From assembly GCF_000953825.1 (NCBI RefSeq), contig NZ_BBUL01000092.1:166286-230285 (forward strand): a stretch of 64,000 nucleotides of DNA, read 5' to 3'. A model generated the notes under the pieces. That model had not been told where the DNA came from. It ran no database searches and was given only the letters and a program-made list of their open reading frames with translations. Shown here in pieces: positions 1 to 7,275 of this stretch. Position 1 is the first letter of the stretch. Each line of letters begins with the position of its first letter. The DNA comes from Cellvibrio sp. OA-2007 (GTDB lineage: Bacteria; Pseudomonadota; Gammaproteobacteria; Pseudomonadales; Cellvibrionaceae). The position numbers and the translations under genes are program-made.

Positions 1-1
1 C

Positions 2-1495
2 AAGCTTTCATCCTCCAGCGTGCGCGCCAACCTCAAGGCGCATTCAGGGCTAGGGTTATTTATTGTCGCCCTACTCTATTTGGTCTGCGTGACTGGGGTG
101 GTCAGCGTTTATTACCCGGATATCGAACAATGGGAACAGGCTCATATCGCCAATACCGAAAATGTTACTGCGGAGCAGGTGCAGGCCGCGCTGGTGAATG
201 TGTATCAACATCACCAACAGCAAGAAGCCCACAAGGGTGATGCAGCCGAATCCCTGGAGGATATTTGGGTCAGCCTGCCCACTGCCGATATGCCGCGTTT
301 TACCGTGGGTGCCGCGCCCGCTCACGGGGAAAATGAAGCAGAAGAACACGAACACATGGAGTTTCACCTGAATGCCGATGGCAGTTTGGGTGAGACTGTG
401 AGCCACGAGTGGACACATTTTGTGGTCAAGCTGCACTACGCCCTGACTATACCCGGCATTTGGGGTATAACCTTGGTGGGTATGATCGGCATGGTGCTGG
501 TGGCCATGACCATTAGCGGTATTTTGGCGCACCCTAATTTGTTCAAAAATGCTTTCTCCCTGCGCATCAATCGCGGTGAACGCCAGCAACAAGTGGATCT
601 GCACAATCGCATCGGCGTCTGGGCGACGCCGTTTATTTTGGCCATCGCCCTGACTGGCGCGCTGATCGGTTTAGGTCAGGTGCTACTGTTTACCTTCGCG
701 ACCGGCTTCCATAAAGGCGATACCACCGCGATCACCAACCAGCTCTATATGCCGCACCCGGAACCCAGCAAAGAGGCTGCCCCGCTAATGGACGTGACGC
801 CGATTGTGGAGAAGTTCCAGCGCGATTATCCGGATCTGAAAGCCTACTTCCTCGCCATTCACTACCCCGCTACCACCGCCCAAACGGTTGAGATTGGTGC
901 CTATGTACCGGATCGCCTGGCGTGGTACGACGCGATCCAATACAACGCGGCCGGCGAAGAAACCAAGCGCTTGGGTTGGCCAGATGGCGATGTCGGTATG
1001 CAGATTTATGCTTCCAGCTATCGCCTGCACTTCGGTCATTTTGGGGGCTTGCCGGTAAAACTCGTTTACACCCTACTCGGTCTGGGTTTGTGTTTTATCT
1101 GCGCCACCGGCATGAACATCTGGTTTCGCCGCCAACTGCAAGCCGGTACCCCGCGTCCCACCATCGAGCGTTTGTGGCTAGCCGCGGTATGGGGTTTCCC
1201 TTGTGCATTGGTGTTAACGGGGATTACTAACTTCTGGTGGCCAATGGCGTCGGTGGGTATTTTCTGGATTACCAGTCTGCTTCTGGCAGTTATCACTTTT
1301 ACAAGCACTCAACGCCGCCAGATTTCGCAGGGCTTGCGCCTATTGCTCGCTGTGTTGCTGGGTTTATTGCTAGCCACTCACATCAGCCACTTTGGTTCGA
1401 ATTCGTTGATCGGCGCCAGCCTGTTGGTAAATGGCTTAATCTTCTTTGCCCTGTTGGCGTTGGTGTTCGGCCTCAATACCACGCGATCGCGCTAA
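2..1495 (+). CDS. PepSY-associated transmembrane protein (5' partial)
   Basis: The reading frame is open back to the first bases of the window. The codons before the GTG at 20 read K-L-S-S-S-S, so that GTG is probably internal and the gene starts upstream. The protein has about eight hydrophobic segments: one near the start, a pair around the GIWGITLVGMIG region, and a dense cluster in the last 200 residues. Large periplasmic-type loops lie between them. This is the layout of PepSY_TM proteins, which often accompany TonB-dependent metal receptors and are proposed to act in inner-membrane metal reduction or transport. One loop carries an acidic, His-rich stretch (EAEEHEHMEFH) that could bind metal. 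The next gene on this strand is a Zur-boxed, His-rich receptor, so a zinc-related role is plausible but inferred. The stop codon overlaps the toxin remnant on the other strand. Confidence 0.8.
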   Translation, partial: KLSSSSVRANLKAHSGLGLFIVALLYLVCVTGVVSVYYPDIEQWEQAHIANTENVTAEQVQAALVNVYQHHQQQEAHKGDAAESLEDIWVSLPTADMPRFTVGAAPAHGENEAEEHEHMEFHLNADGSLGETVSHEWTHFVVKLHYALTIPGIWGITLVGMIGMVLVAMTISGILAHPNLFKNAFSLRINRGERQQQVDLHNRIGVWATPFILAIALTGALIGLGQVLLFTFATGFHKGDTTAITNQLYMPHPEPSKEAAPLMDVTPIVEKFQRDYPDLKAYFLAIHYPATTAQTVEIGAYVPDRLAWYDAIQYNAAGEETKRLGWPDGDVGMQIYASSYRLHFGHFGGLPVKLVYTLLGLGLCFICATGMNIWFRRQLQAGTPRPTIERLWLAAVWGFPCALVLTGITNFWWPMASVGIFWITSLLLAVITFTSTQRRQISQGLRLLLAVLLGLLLATHISHFGSNSLIGASLLVNGLIFFALLALVFGLNTTRSR

Positions 1496-1584
1496 ACATC
1501 AAAACGCACTTTGATCGAATCAGGATTCTGTCGGCAATCCAACACAGCAACCACATACGCTGTGCGCTCTTGTAGTTCATCCAT
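1492..1584 (-). pseudogene. C-terminal remnant of a RelE/ParE-family toxin
   Basis: Directly downstream of the antitoxin stop, the minus strand encodes a 30-residue open frame ending ERTAYVVAVLDCRQNPDSIK followed by V-R-F-D-V and a stop. This is the typical C-terminal strand pattern of RelE/ParE toxins (…R..Y.V.AV.hC.R.P..w..R). The first two thirds of a normal ~95-residue toxin are missing: only three bases lie between the antitoxin stop and this fragment, and it is in frame with the antitoxin. Its end overlaps the stop codon of the PepSY gene. I read this as a deletion that removed the toxin's body and left an orphan antitoxin. Family assignment rests on pattern recognition of a short fragment. 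Confidence 0.6.
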
Positions 1585-1587
1585 GAA

Positions 1588-1797
1588 TTAAGAACCATTC
1601 CGCAAGCCTGCTTTAACTTCTTGCCACGGCTTATGCTCGCCGCGCTGCAACTCTGCGCGACGCTCCGTTAGCACGTCTTCATGCCATGCAGGGCTTGGGT
1701 TGTAGTTTGGCTCGCGACAAAGTGAGTCCCATAGCTGTTCCATAGCCTGAATGCGCTCTGCCAAAGGGCGATCTGCAAGTTCGGTAACCAGTGACAT
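1588..1797 (-). CDS. Addiction-module component (PF09720-like antitoxin), orphan
   Basis: A 69-residue acidic helical protein beginning MSLVTELADRPLAERIQAME and containing LWDSL and a W-H-x-D-V-L-x-E-R motif. These are characteristic of the putative addiction module component family (TIGR02574/PF09720), which pairs with RelE/ParE toxins. The ATG at 1797 fits the family's N-terminus better than the longer frame that begins at 1875. In intact systems the toxin gene follows immediately. Here only a 30-codon C-terminal scrap of it remains, so the antitoxin appears to be an orphan. The gene sits between two probable zinc-related genes on the opposite strand. Confidence 0.75.
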   Translation of the reverse strand: MSLVTELADRPLAERIQAMEQLWDSLCREPNYNPSPAWHEDVLTERRAELQRGEHKPWQEVKAGLRNGS

Positions 1798-1929
1798 AAA
1801 AATCTCCGCGATTGCACCTGACGAATAGTGCTCAAAGCTTAGCACTAGCCACCCTGTTCCGTCCCTCAAAAACACTAGGCTGACTCGCCCTGCTTAGGAT
1901 TCGCTTTATTAAAGGTTGCCCAGTTAAAT

Positions 1930-1944
1930 TGTTATAGTATAACA
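1930..1944 (+). promoter_or_regulatory. Zur box (zinc uptake regulator operator)
   Basis: The sequence TGTTATAGTATAACA is a perfect 7-1-7 palindrome and matches the gammaproteobacterial Zur consensus (TGTTATAnTATAACA core). It lies about 85 bp upstream of the start of the His-rich TonB-dependent receptor. Repression by zinc-loaded Zur is the expected effect. Confidence 0.85.
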
Positions 1945-2027
1945 TCACCAACAATTTCAAGCGCCAGCCTCCGTTTTTACAATCGGCGGGCAAGCGAACC
2001 GTTTTACGCGTAACTGTGGAGATACAC

Positions 2028-4391
2028 ATGTTCAGTATGAAAAAGACCCTTTTATGTTTGGCGATCACCGCTGTCAGTCACTCTGCATTCGCCCAGCATC
2101 AAGGCGTGGTGCGCGATGAGCAAGGCCAGCCAATTAGTAACGCCAAGCTCGATGTAGTAGGTTCCAACCTGCAGATTCGCGCCAATGCCCAAGGCGAGTT
2201 CAGCCTGCCGCCGCAGATCAATGGCGAAGTGGAGTTGCATGTAAAGGCGCCCATGTTTATGCATAAAACTTTTCATCTGAAACAGGGCGATCAAGCCGTC
2301 GATTTGGTATTGAGCAGCACCGCTATAGAAGTGGTGAATGTGATCGGCCTGCCTTGGCACGCATCCAATATGGAATCGGCGCAACCGGTGACGGTATTGG
2401 GCGGCGATACCTTGCGCGACCGTCAGGCATCCACTCTGGGTGAAACCCTCAAAAATGAAGTGGGTGTGCACTCCAACTATTACGGCCCGGTGGCTAGCAG
2501 CCCGATTATTCGCGGCCTTGAAGGCCCGCGTGTGCTCATCACCCAAAATGGTTTGGATGCGGGTGATGCTTCGCGCGTTGGCGCTGATCATGCGGTCGCA
2601 ACCGAAGCCTCAACCGCGCGCCAAATCGAAATTTTGCGTGGTCCTGCCACCTTGTTTTATGGCAGCGGTGCAATTGGCGGCGTGGTGAATATTGTTGATG
2701 ACCGAGTACCCCAAGGGCTGGATACCTATGGCGAGTGGCGGCTTGAGCGCGACTCGGTCGCCAACGACAAACTCGTCTCCGCCAGCGGCAATACCGGTGT
2801 GGGCAATGTCGGATTGCACTTGGATGGTTTTTGGCGCGATGCCGAGGATTACAAAATCCCCGGTGCCGCCGAAGTAGAAACCCATGAAGAACACGAAGAG
2901 GAAGACCATGAGGATCACGATGATGATCGCTTGGCCAACTCGGCAACAGAAGCCAAAGGTTTTAATCTGGGCACCAGTTACATATTGGATGAAGGTTTTG
3001 TCGGCGTCTCCTACGGCCACTTGGAGCGTCAATACGGCATTCCCGGCCACGGTCACGAGGGTGAAGAAGTGGATGTTTACGCGGATTTAAAACAAGACCG
3101 CGTGCAATTCCTAAGTGAACTGTCACTGGATCACGATATTTTCAGCGCACTCAATACTCGTTTTGGTTTTACCGATTATCAGCACAGTGAAATCGAAAAC
3201 GGTGAAATCGGCACCACGTTTAATAACGAAAGTCAGGAAGCGCGCATCGATCTATTTCACCACCCCATCGCCGATTGGCGCGGGGCAGTAAGCCTGCATT
3301 TTAAACACTCGGATTTTTCAGCCGTCGGTGAAGAAGCCTTTACCCCGCCCAGTGCAACCAACACCCTTGCCATCGCCCTGATGGAAGAGCGTCACTTTGG
3401 CGATGTGTTAGTGCAACTAGGTGCGCGCATCGAACAAGTGAAAATTTCTGCCGATAATTTTCAAGTCGATTTGAATGACCATGACCACGACGAAGGCGAG
3501 CATGAAGACGAATACCTAAGCGTATTCTCCATCGACCAAAAATCTACCCCGTTTAGTGCCTCAGCCGGACTGGTGTGGGATTTCACTCCCGGTTACAACA
3601 TCGCACTCTCTTACACCCATGCCGAACGCTCGCCATCGGCCGCCGAATTATTTTCCTTCGGCCCACATATAGGCTCAGGTTTATATGAAGTCGGTGCACT
3701 ACTGCAACTAGTGGAAGATGAACCGGGTGAATTTCATTTTGATTTAGCCAGCGGCGATAGCGAGCTGGAAACCTCAAACAACATCGACCTTTCACTGCGC
3801 AAATTTGAAGGCGATTTCGGTTTTATCTTCAATGCGTTTTACAACCGCATCGACAATTATTACTACCTCGCCGAAACCGGCCTGACCTACGAAAGTGAAC
3901 ATGCTCACGGCGACGAAAGTGAAGCCGATGAACATGATCACGGCAGCGAGTTACCGGTATTTATTTACCAAGCGCGCGACGCCAACCTATACGGATTTGA
4001 AGGCGAAATTATTTGGCAATTAAGCGCACCGTTCAAACTCAGCCTCACCAGCGATTACATCCGCGCGCAATTAGATGAAGATAGCAATTTGCCGCGCATT
4101 CCACCGCTGCGTGTTGGTGCGCGCGCTGAATACGCGCTCGGCAACTGGCGCGCAGAACTTAGCGGCCAACATTATTTTGAACAAGACCAAACTGCCGCCT
4201 TTGAAACCAGCACCCCGGGTTACACATTGATGGATGCACAACTCAGCTATCAAATGCGCAGCGACCTGAAAATCTTCCTCAAGGGCAACAACCTCACCAA
4301 CGAATATGCGCGTGTGCACGCATCATTCCTGAAAGACAAAGCGCCGCTGCCTGCTCGCTCATTTGCCTTGGGTATCAGTGGTAGCTTTTAG
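2028..4391 (+). CDS. znuD: ZnuD-like TonB-dependent zinc receptor
   Basis: This is a 787-residue outer-membrane TonB-dependent receptor. ATG at 2028 is preferred over the in-frame GTG at 2016 because GTGGAG forms the ribosome-binding site. Domains in order: a signal peptide ending near A-F-A-Q; a carboxypeptidase-regulatory-like domain (about residues 25-100); a plug domain containing PIIRGLEGPRVLI and the GxGAIGGVVNI motif; and a 22-strand-type barrel ending in a terminal Phe. Four surface-loop regions are packed with His, Asp and Glu: near residue 285-300 (HEEHEEEDHEDHDDD), near 340, near 483-495 and near 625-641. Such loops are the hallmark of ZnuD receptors. With the Zur box upstream, zinc uptake under zinc limitation is the strongly supported role. 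The exact substrate is inferred; a metallophore complex or another divalent metal is possible. Confidence 0.85.
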   Translation: MFSMKKTLLCLAITAVSHSAFAQHQGVVRDEQGQPISNAKLDVVGSNLQIRANAQGEFSLPPQINGEVELHVKAPMFMHKTFHLKQGDQAVDLVLSSTAIEVVNVIGLPWHASNMESAQPVTVLGGDTLRDRQASTLGETLKNEVGVHSNYYGPVASSPIIRGLEGPRVLITQNGLDAGDASRVGADHAVATEASTARQIEILRGPATLFYGSGAIGGVVNIVDDRVPQGLDTYGEWRLERDSVANDKLVSASGNTGVGNVGLHLDGFWRDAEDYKIPGAAEVETHEEHEEEDHEDHDDDRLANSATEAKGFNLGTSYILDEGFVGVSYGHLERQYGIPGHGHEGEEVDVYADLKQDRVQFLSELSLDHDIFSALNTRFGFTDYQHSEIENGEIGTTFNNESQEARIDLFHHPIADWRGAVSLHFKHSDFSAVGEEAFTPPSATNTLAIALMEERHFGDVLVQLGARIEQVKISADNFQVDLNDHDHDEGEHEDEYLSVFSIDQKSTPFSASAGLVWDFTPGYNIALSYTHAERSPSAAELFSFGPHIGSGLYEVGALLQLVEDEPGEFHFDLASGDSELETSNNIDLSLRKFEGDFGFIFNAFYNRIDNYYYLAETGLTYESEHAHGDESEADEHDHGSELPVFIYQARDANLYGFEGEIIWQLSAPFKLSLTSDYIRAQLDEDSNLPRIPPLRVGARAEYALGNWRAELSGQHYFEQDQTAAFETSTPGYTLMDAQLSYQMRSDLKIFLKGNNLTNEYARVHASFLKDKAPLPARSFALGISGSF

Positions 4392-4428
4392 TAGTTAGTA
4401 GCAACTAGCGGTCATTTTTAATGTGCAA

Positions 4429-4452
4429 GCAGGTGACGCAAAAGTCACCTGC
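4429..4452 (+). terminator. Hairpin after the zinc receptor gene
   Basis: A perfect 9-bp stem (GCAGGTGAC / GTCACCTGC) with a 6-base loop lies 37 bp past the receptor stop. There is no U-tract after it, so it may be a weak terminator or an mRNA-end stabilising hairpin. Confidence 0.4.
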
Positions 4453-4561
4453 AAGATTCTGAATATACCAAGCTGGGCATAGATTGATTTAATTAGATGT
4501 TCACGTGACAAGGAGAGCTACAATCATTAGTGAGACGATTTAACAGGGAGATAAGGACACC

Positions 4562-5362
4562 ATGAAATCGATCCATCACGCAAGCATTGAAAACATCAAC
4601 CAACCCGCCCCAAAACAAAATGCTGCGGCATTGGCAAGCGATGAAGCGGAAAACATCGCGCAGCATTTTTCCCACTATTTAAAACCACAAATTGCCAAAT
4701 CTGACCCGTTAAAACAAGAAGTGTACAAACTTCGCTATCAAGTTTATTGCGAGGAATTACATTTTGAAGAAACCAATGCAACACATATTGAACAAGATGA
4801 GTTTGATAGCCGCTCAATACACTGCTTTATTCGCCATATCAATACAAACGCGCTCGCCGGAACACTGCGGGTAATCGCCACCCGCAATACAGATGAGCTT
4901 TTACCAATGGAAAAGTTTTGCCCACAAGCGATTACCGATGAAAATCTGCGCCCCAGAAATTTTCCCGCGCACCAGATTTGTGAAGTCTCACGGCTGGCAG
5001 TACCGCTCAGCTTTAGAAAACGGCAAGTAGACCAATTTTCAGGAGGCGCTACCGGTGCAATCAATGAAACAATATTTTCCACACAAGAGCTGCGCTTTTT
5101 TCCTTACATTGCTGTCAGCTTGTATTTATCTGCAATTGCCCTGTGCCACAAAAGCAGAATTCACCATGTATTTGTGATGATGGAACCCAGGCTGGCGCGC
5201 AGCCTGAATTTTGTTGGCATTCACTTCACCCAAATTGGCGCACCGGTGGAATACCACGGCAAACGCGCCGCGTATTATGTGGATATCCGCCAACTGCGCA
5301 AAAAAATGAGCATTGGCTATCGCAAATTATTGGCGATGATAGAGCAGGAATTATTTAGTTGA
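4562..5362 (+). CDS. PEP-CTERM/exosortase-associated N-acyl transferase
   Basis: 266 residues with a GNAT-like acyltransferase core from about residue 45 to 235. It contains EVYKLRYQVYCEELHFEE, followed by GTLRVI and CEVSRLAVP. This pattern matches the putative PEP-CTERM/exosortase system-associated acyltransferase family (TIGR03694) and the related N-acyl amino acid synthases and LuxI-type autoinducer synthases. Members are thought to transfer fatty acyl groups to an amine. The first ~45 residues are polar and poorly conserved in type. The gene has a GGAG/AAGGA ribosome site and stands alone; no exosortase, PEP-CTERM substrate or polysaccharide genes are visible nearby. Its 3' end overlaps the convergent ggt gene by 12 bp. 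Confidence 0.75.
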   Translation: MKSIHHASIENINQPAPKQNAAALASDEAENIAQHFSHYLKPQIAKSDPLKQEVYKLRYQVYCEELHFEETNATHIEQDEFDSRSIHCFIRHINTNALAGTLRVIATRNTDELLPMEKFCPQAITDENLRPRNFPAHQICEVSRLAVPLSFRKRQVDQFSGGATGAINETIFSTQELRFFPYIAVSLYLSAIALCHKSRIHHVFVMMEPRLARSLNFVGIHFTQIGAPVEYHGKRAAYYVDIRQLRKKMSIGYRKLLAMIEQELFS

Positions 5363-7048
5363 ATTCTGCAAAATTACTCGCGGCTCGGCCACAGGCACCA
5401 ATTTTCCATCGCGCAATTGAATTGCTTGCGATGCGCCCATGCTGGGCCAGATTTTTAATTCATGGCCTTTTTTCTGTAGTGCCTGTTGGATTTCAACCGG
5501 CATAGCAGACTCTACAAATAATAAATTCGGGTTCCACTGCTGATGAATACGCGCTTGCGCCATCGCCTTTTCTACCGGCATAGAGTCATTCAGCGCATAC
5601 AACAAGGTTTGTACTACTTGCGAAATAATCGTCGGGCCACCGGCTGCGCCGAGTGTCATTACCGGCTCGCCATTTTTAAACACCAGTGTCGGGCTCATAC
5701 TGGACAGTGGCCGTTTGCGCGCCGCAATCGCATTGGCATCTGAGCCCACCAAACCAAAGGCATTGGCAGCACCGACTTGTGCAGAAAAATCATCCATTTG
5801 ATTGTTCAACACCACACCGGTGCCGGGTATAACTACTTTACTGCCAAAACTGGTATTGACCGTGGATGTAATTGCCACCCAATTGCCATCAAGATCTGCA
5901 GCGGCAATATGCGTGGTGTGTTTCTGCATCAAATGCTGAATATCCACATCTGGATTGCCTGCGGTGATATCCGCTGTGGTTTTTTCCAGACTGATTTTTT
6001 GTGCTATAGCTTTTGCATAGCGTTTATCCGCGATACTCAACGGCACCTTGGTAAAATCACTATCACCCAACCAGTGTGCGCGATCGGCAAAAGCAAACTT
6101 CATCGCCTCGGCCATTAAATGGTAGCGCTCCGCTGGGGCTAATTTATTTAAATCAAATTGCTCAAGAATATTTAAAATTTGTGCAACGTGCATACCGCCG
6201 GAACTCGGCGGCGGAAAACCATAGAGTGTATAACCGGCAAATTCCGACACAATCGGCTTACGCATTTTGACCTGATAATTAGCAAAGTCTTTACTGGTGA
6301 TCATGCCGCCATTAGCGGCCATCCAGCGCCCGGTTTTTTTCGCAAAATCACCGCTGTAAAAATAACTAGAACCCTGTTTGGCAATGGAGCGATAAGTTGC
6401 CGCCAAATCTTTTTGTTGCAGCAGTGAAAAGGCGGATAGCGGTTTATTATTTTTATCCAGATAAATCGCTGCACTGGCTGGAAATTTCGCCAAATTATCT
6501 GCCGTTGCTGTTATGCGCTCTGCCAGTGCAGGTGAAATAGAAAAACCTTTTTCGGCCAAATCTGCCGCCGGTAAAATCACCTCGCGGAATGTTAATTTTC
6601 CGCCCAGTTTTTGCAATTTATCAAACGCCGCAACTGAACCTGGAATGCCTGCCGCCAACGCGCCAGTGCGACTCAATTCCGGATTGGCTTTACCATCCAC
6701 CACAAACATATCGCGTGTTGCCGCCGCCGGCGCCATCTCGCGGCCATCAATCGCAAATATTCGTCCATCGGCCATGCGCACTAAAATAAAACAACCACCG
6801 CCAATGCCGGAGTTGTGGCCATCGACCACACCGAGCGTAAACGCAGCGGCAATCGCTGCATCAATCGCATTGCCACCGCGCGCGATGGTGTCTATAGCAA
6901 TTTGTGTGGCATAAGGATTGACCGTAGCAACCGCCGCCCGCTCATCGGCACTGACTTGCGCATATTGACTGGGTTGACTGTCAGCCAACACTGGCAGGAC
7001 TGAAAATAACGCGCAAACGCCAAGCAATAGGACAACTAACTTTTTCAT
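5351..7048 (-). CDS. ggt: Gamma-glutamyltransferase (glutathione hydrolase)
   Basis: A periplasmic Ntn-hydrolase of 565 residues that transfers or hydrolyses the gamma-glutamyl group of glutathione. The start at 7048 gives a good signal peptide (MKKLVVLLLGVCALFSVLPV, then L-A). The longer upstream frame adds 32 residues with no sense as a leader. Recognised features are the GGNAIDAAIAAAFTLGVVDG N-terminal motif, GIGGGCFILV, the autoprocessing and nucleophile threonine in H-T-T-H-I (about T378), and the small-subunit motifs PLSSMSPT and GAAGGP. Length is normal for the family. It is transcribed towards, and slightly overlaps, the acyltransferase gene. Confidence 0.95.
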   Translation of the reverse strand: MKKLVVLLLGVCALFSVLPVLADSQPSQYAQVSADERAAVATVNPYATQIAIDTIARGGNAIDAAIAAAFTLGVVDGHNSGIGGGCFILVRMADGRIFAIDGREMAPAAATRDMFVVDGKANPELSRTGALAAGIPGSVAAFDKLQKLGGKLTFREVILPAADLAEKGFSISPALAERITATADNLAKFPASAAIYLDKNNKPLSAFSLLQQKDLAATYRSIAKQGSSYFYSGDFAKKTGRWMAANGGMITSKDFANYQVKMRKPIVSEFAGYTLYGFPPPSSGGMHVAQILNILEQFDLNKLAPAERYHLMAEAMKFAFADRAHWLGDSDFTKVPLSIADKRYAKAIAQKISLEKTTADITAGNPDVDIQHLMQKHTTHIAAADLDGNWVAITSTVNTSFGSKVVIPGTGVVLNNQMDDFSAQVGAANAFGLVGSDANAIAARKRPLSSMSPTLVFKNGEPVMTLGAAGGPTIISQVVQTLLYALNDSMPVEKAMAQARIHQQWNPNLLFVESAMPVEIQQALQKKGHELKIWPSMGASQAIQLRDGKLVPVAEPRVILQNSTK

Positions 7049-7275
7049 AACAACAACCAAATTTATGTGAAGTAAAGTGGAGTTTATTACCTGCGAGAGG
7101 ATTCGGCTACCGTTAAGAATCCCGTCATGGAAATGACTAGCCACCTTGGTCTACACTGCAAAAATAATTTATTGCTGCATTCCACCCACCATTGCAAGAA
7201 TCGTCTAACTATTATTAACTCACCAATCACTAGCAACTCACCAACAATTATTCACTTACTGGCAGGAGTTTACTT

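Noticed and set aside
20..22. GTG at position 20 as the start of the PepSY gene
   Set aside because: The frame stays open to the window edge and there is no room for a ribosome site, so it is probably internal.
2052..2591. 179-codon open frame opposite the zinc receptor
   Set aside because: It lies wholly antisense to a well-supported receptor, has no start signal of note and no recognisable motif.
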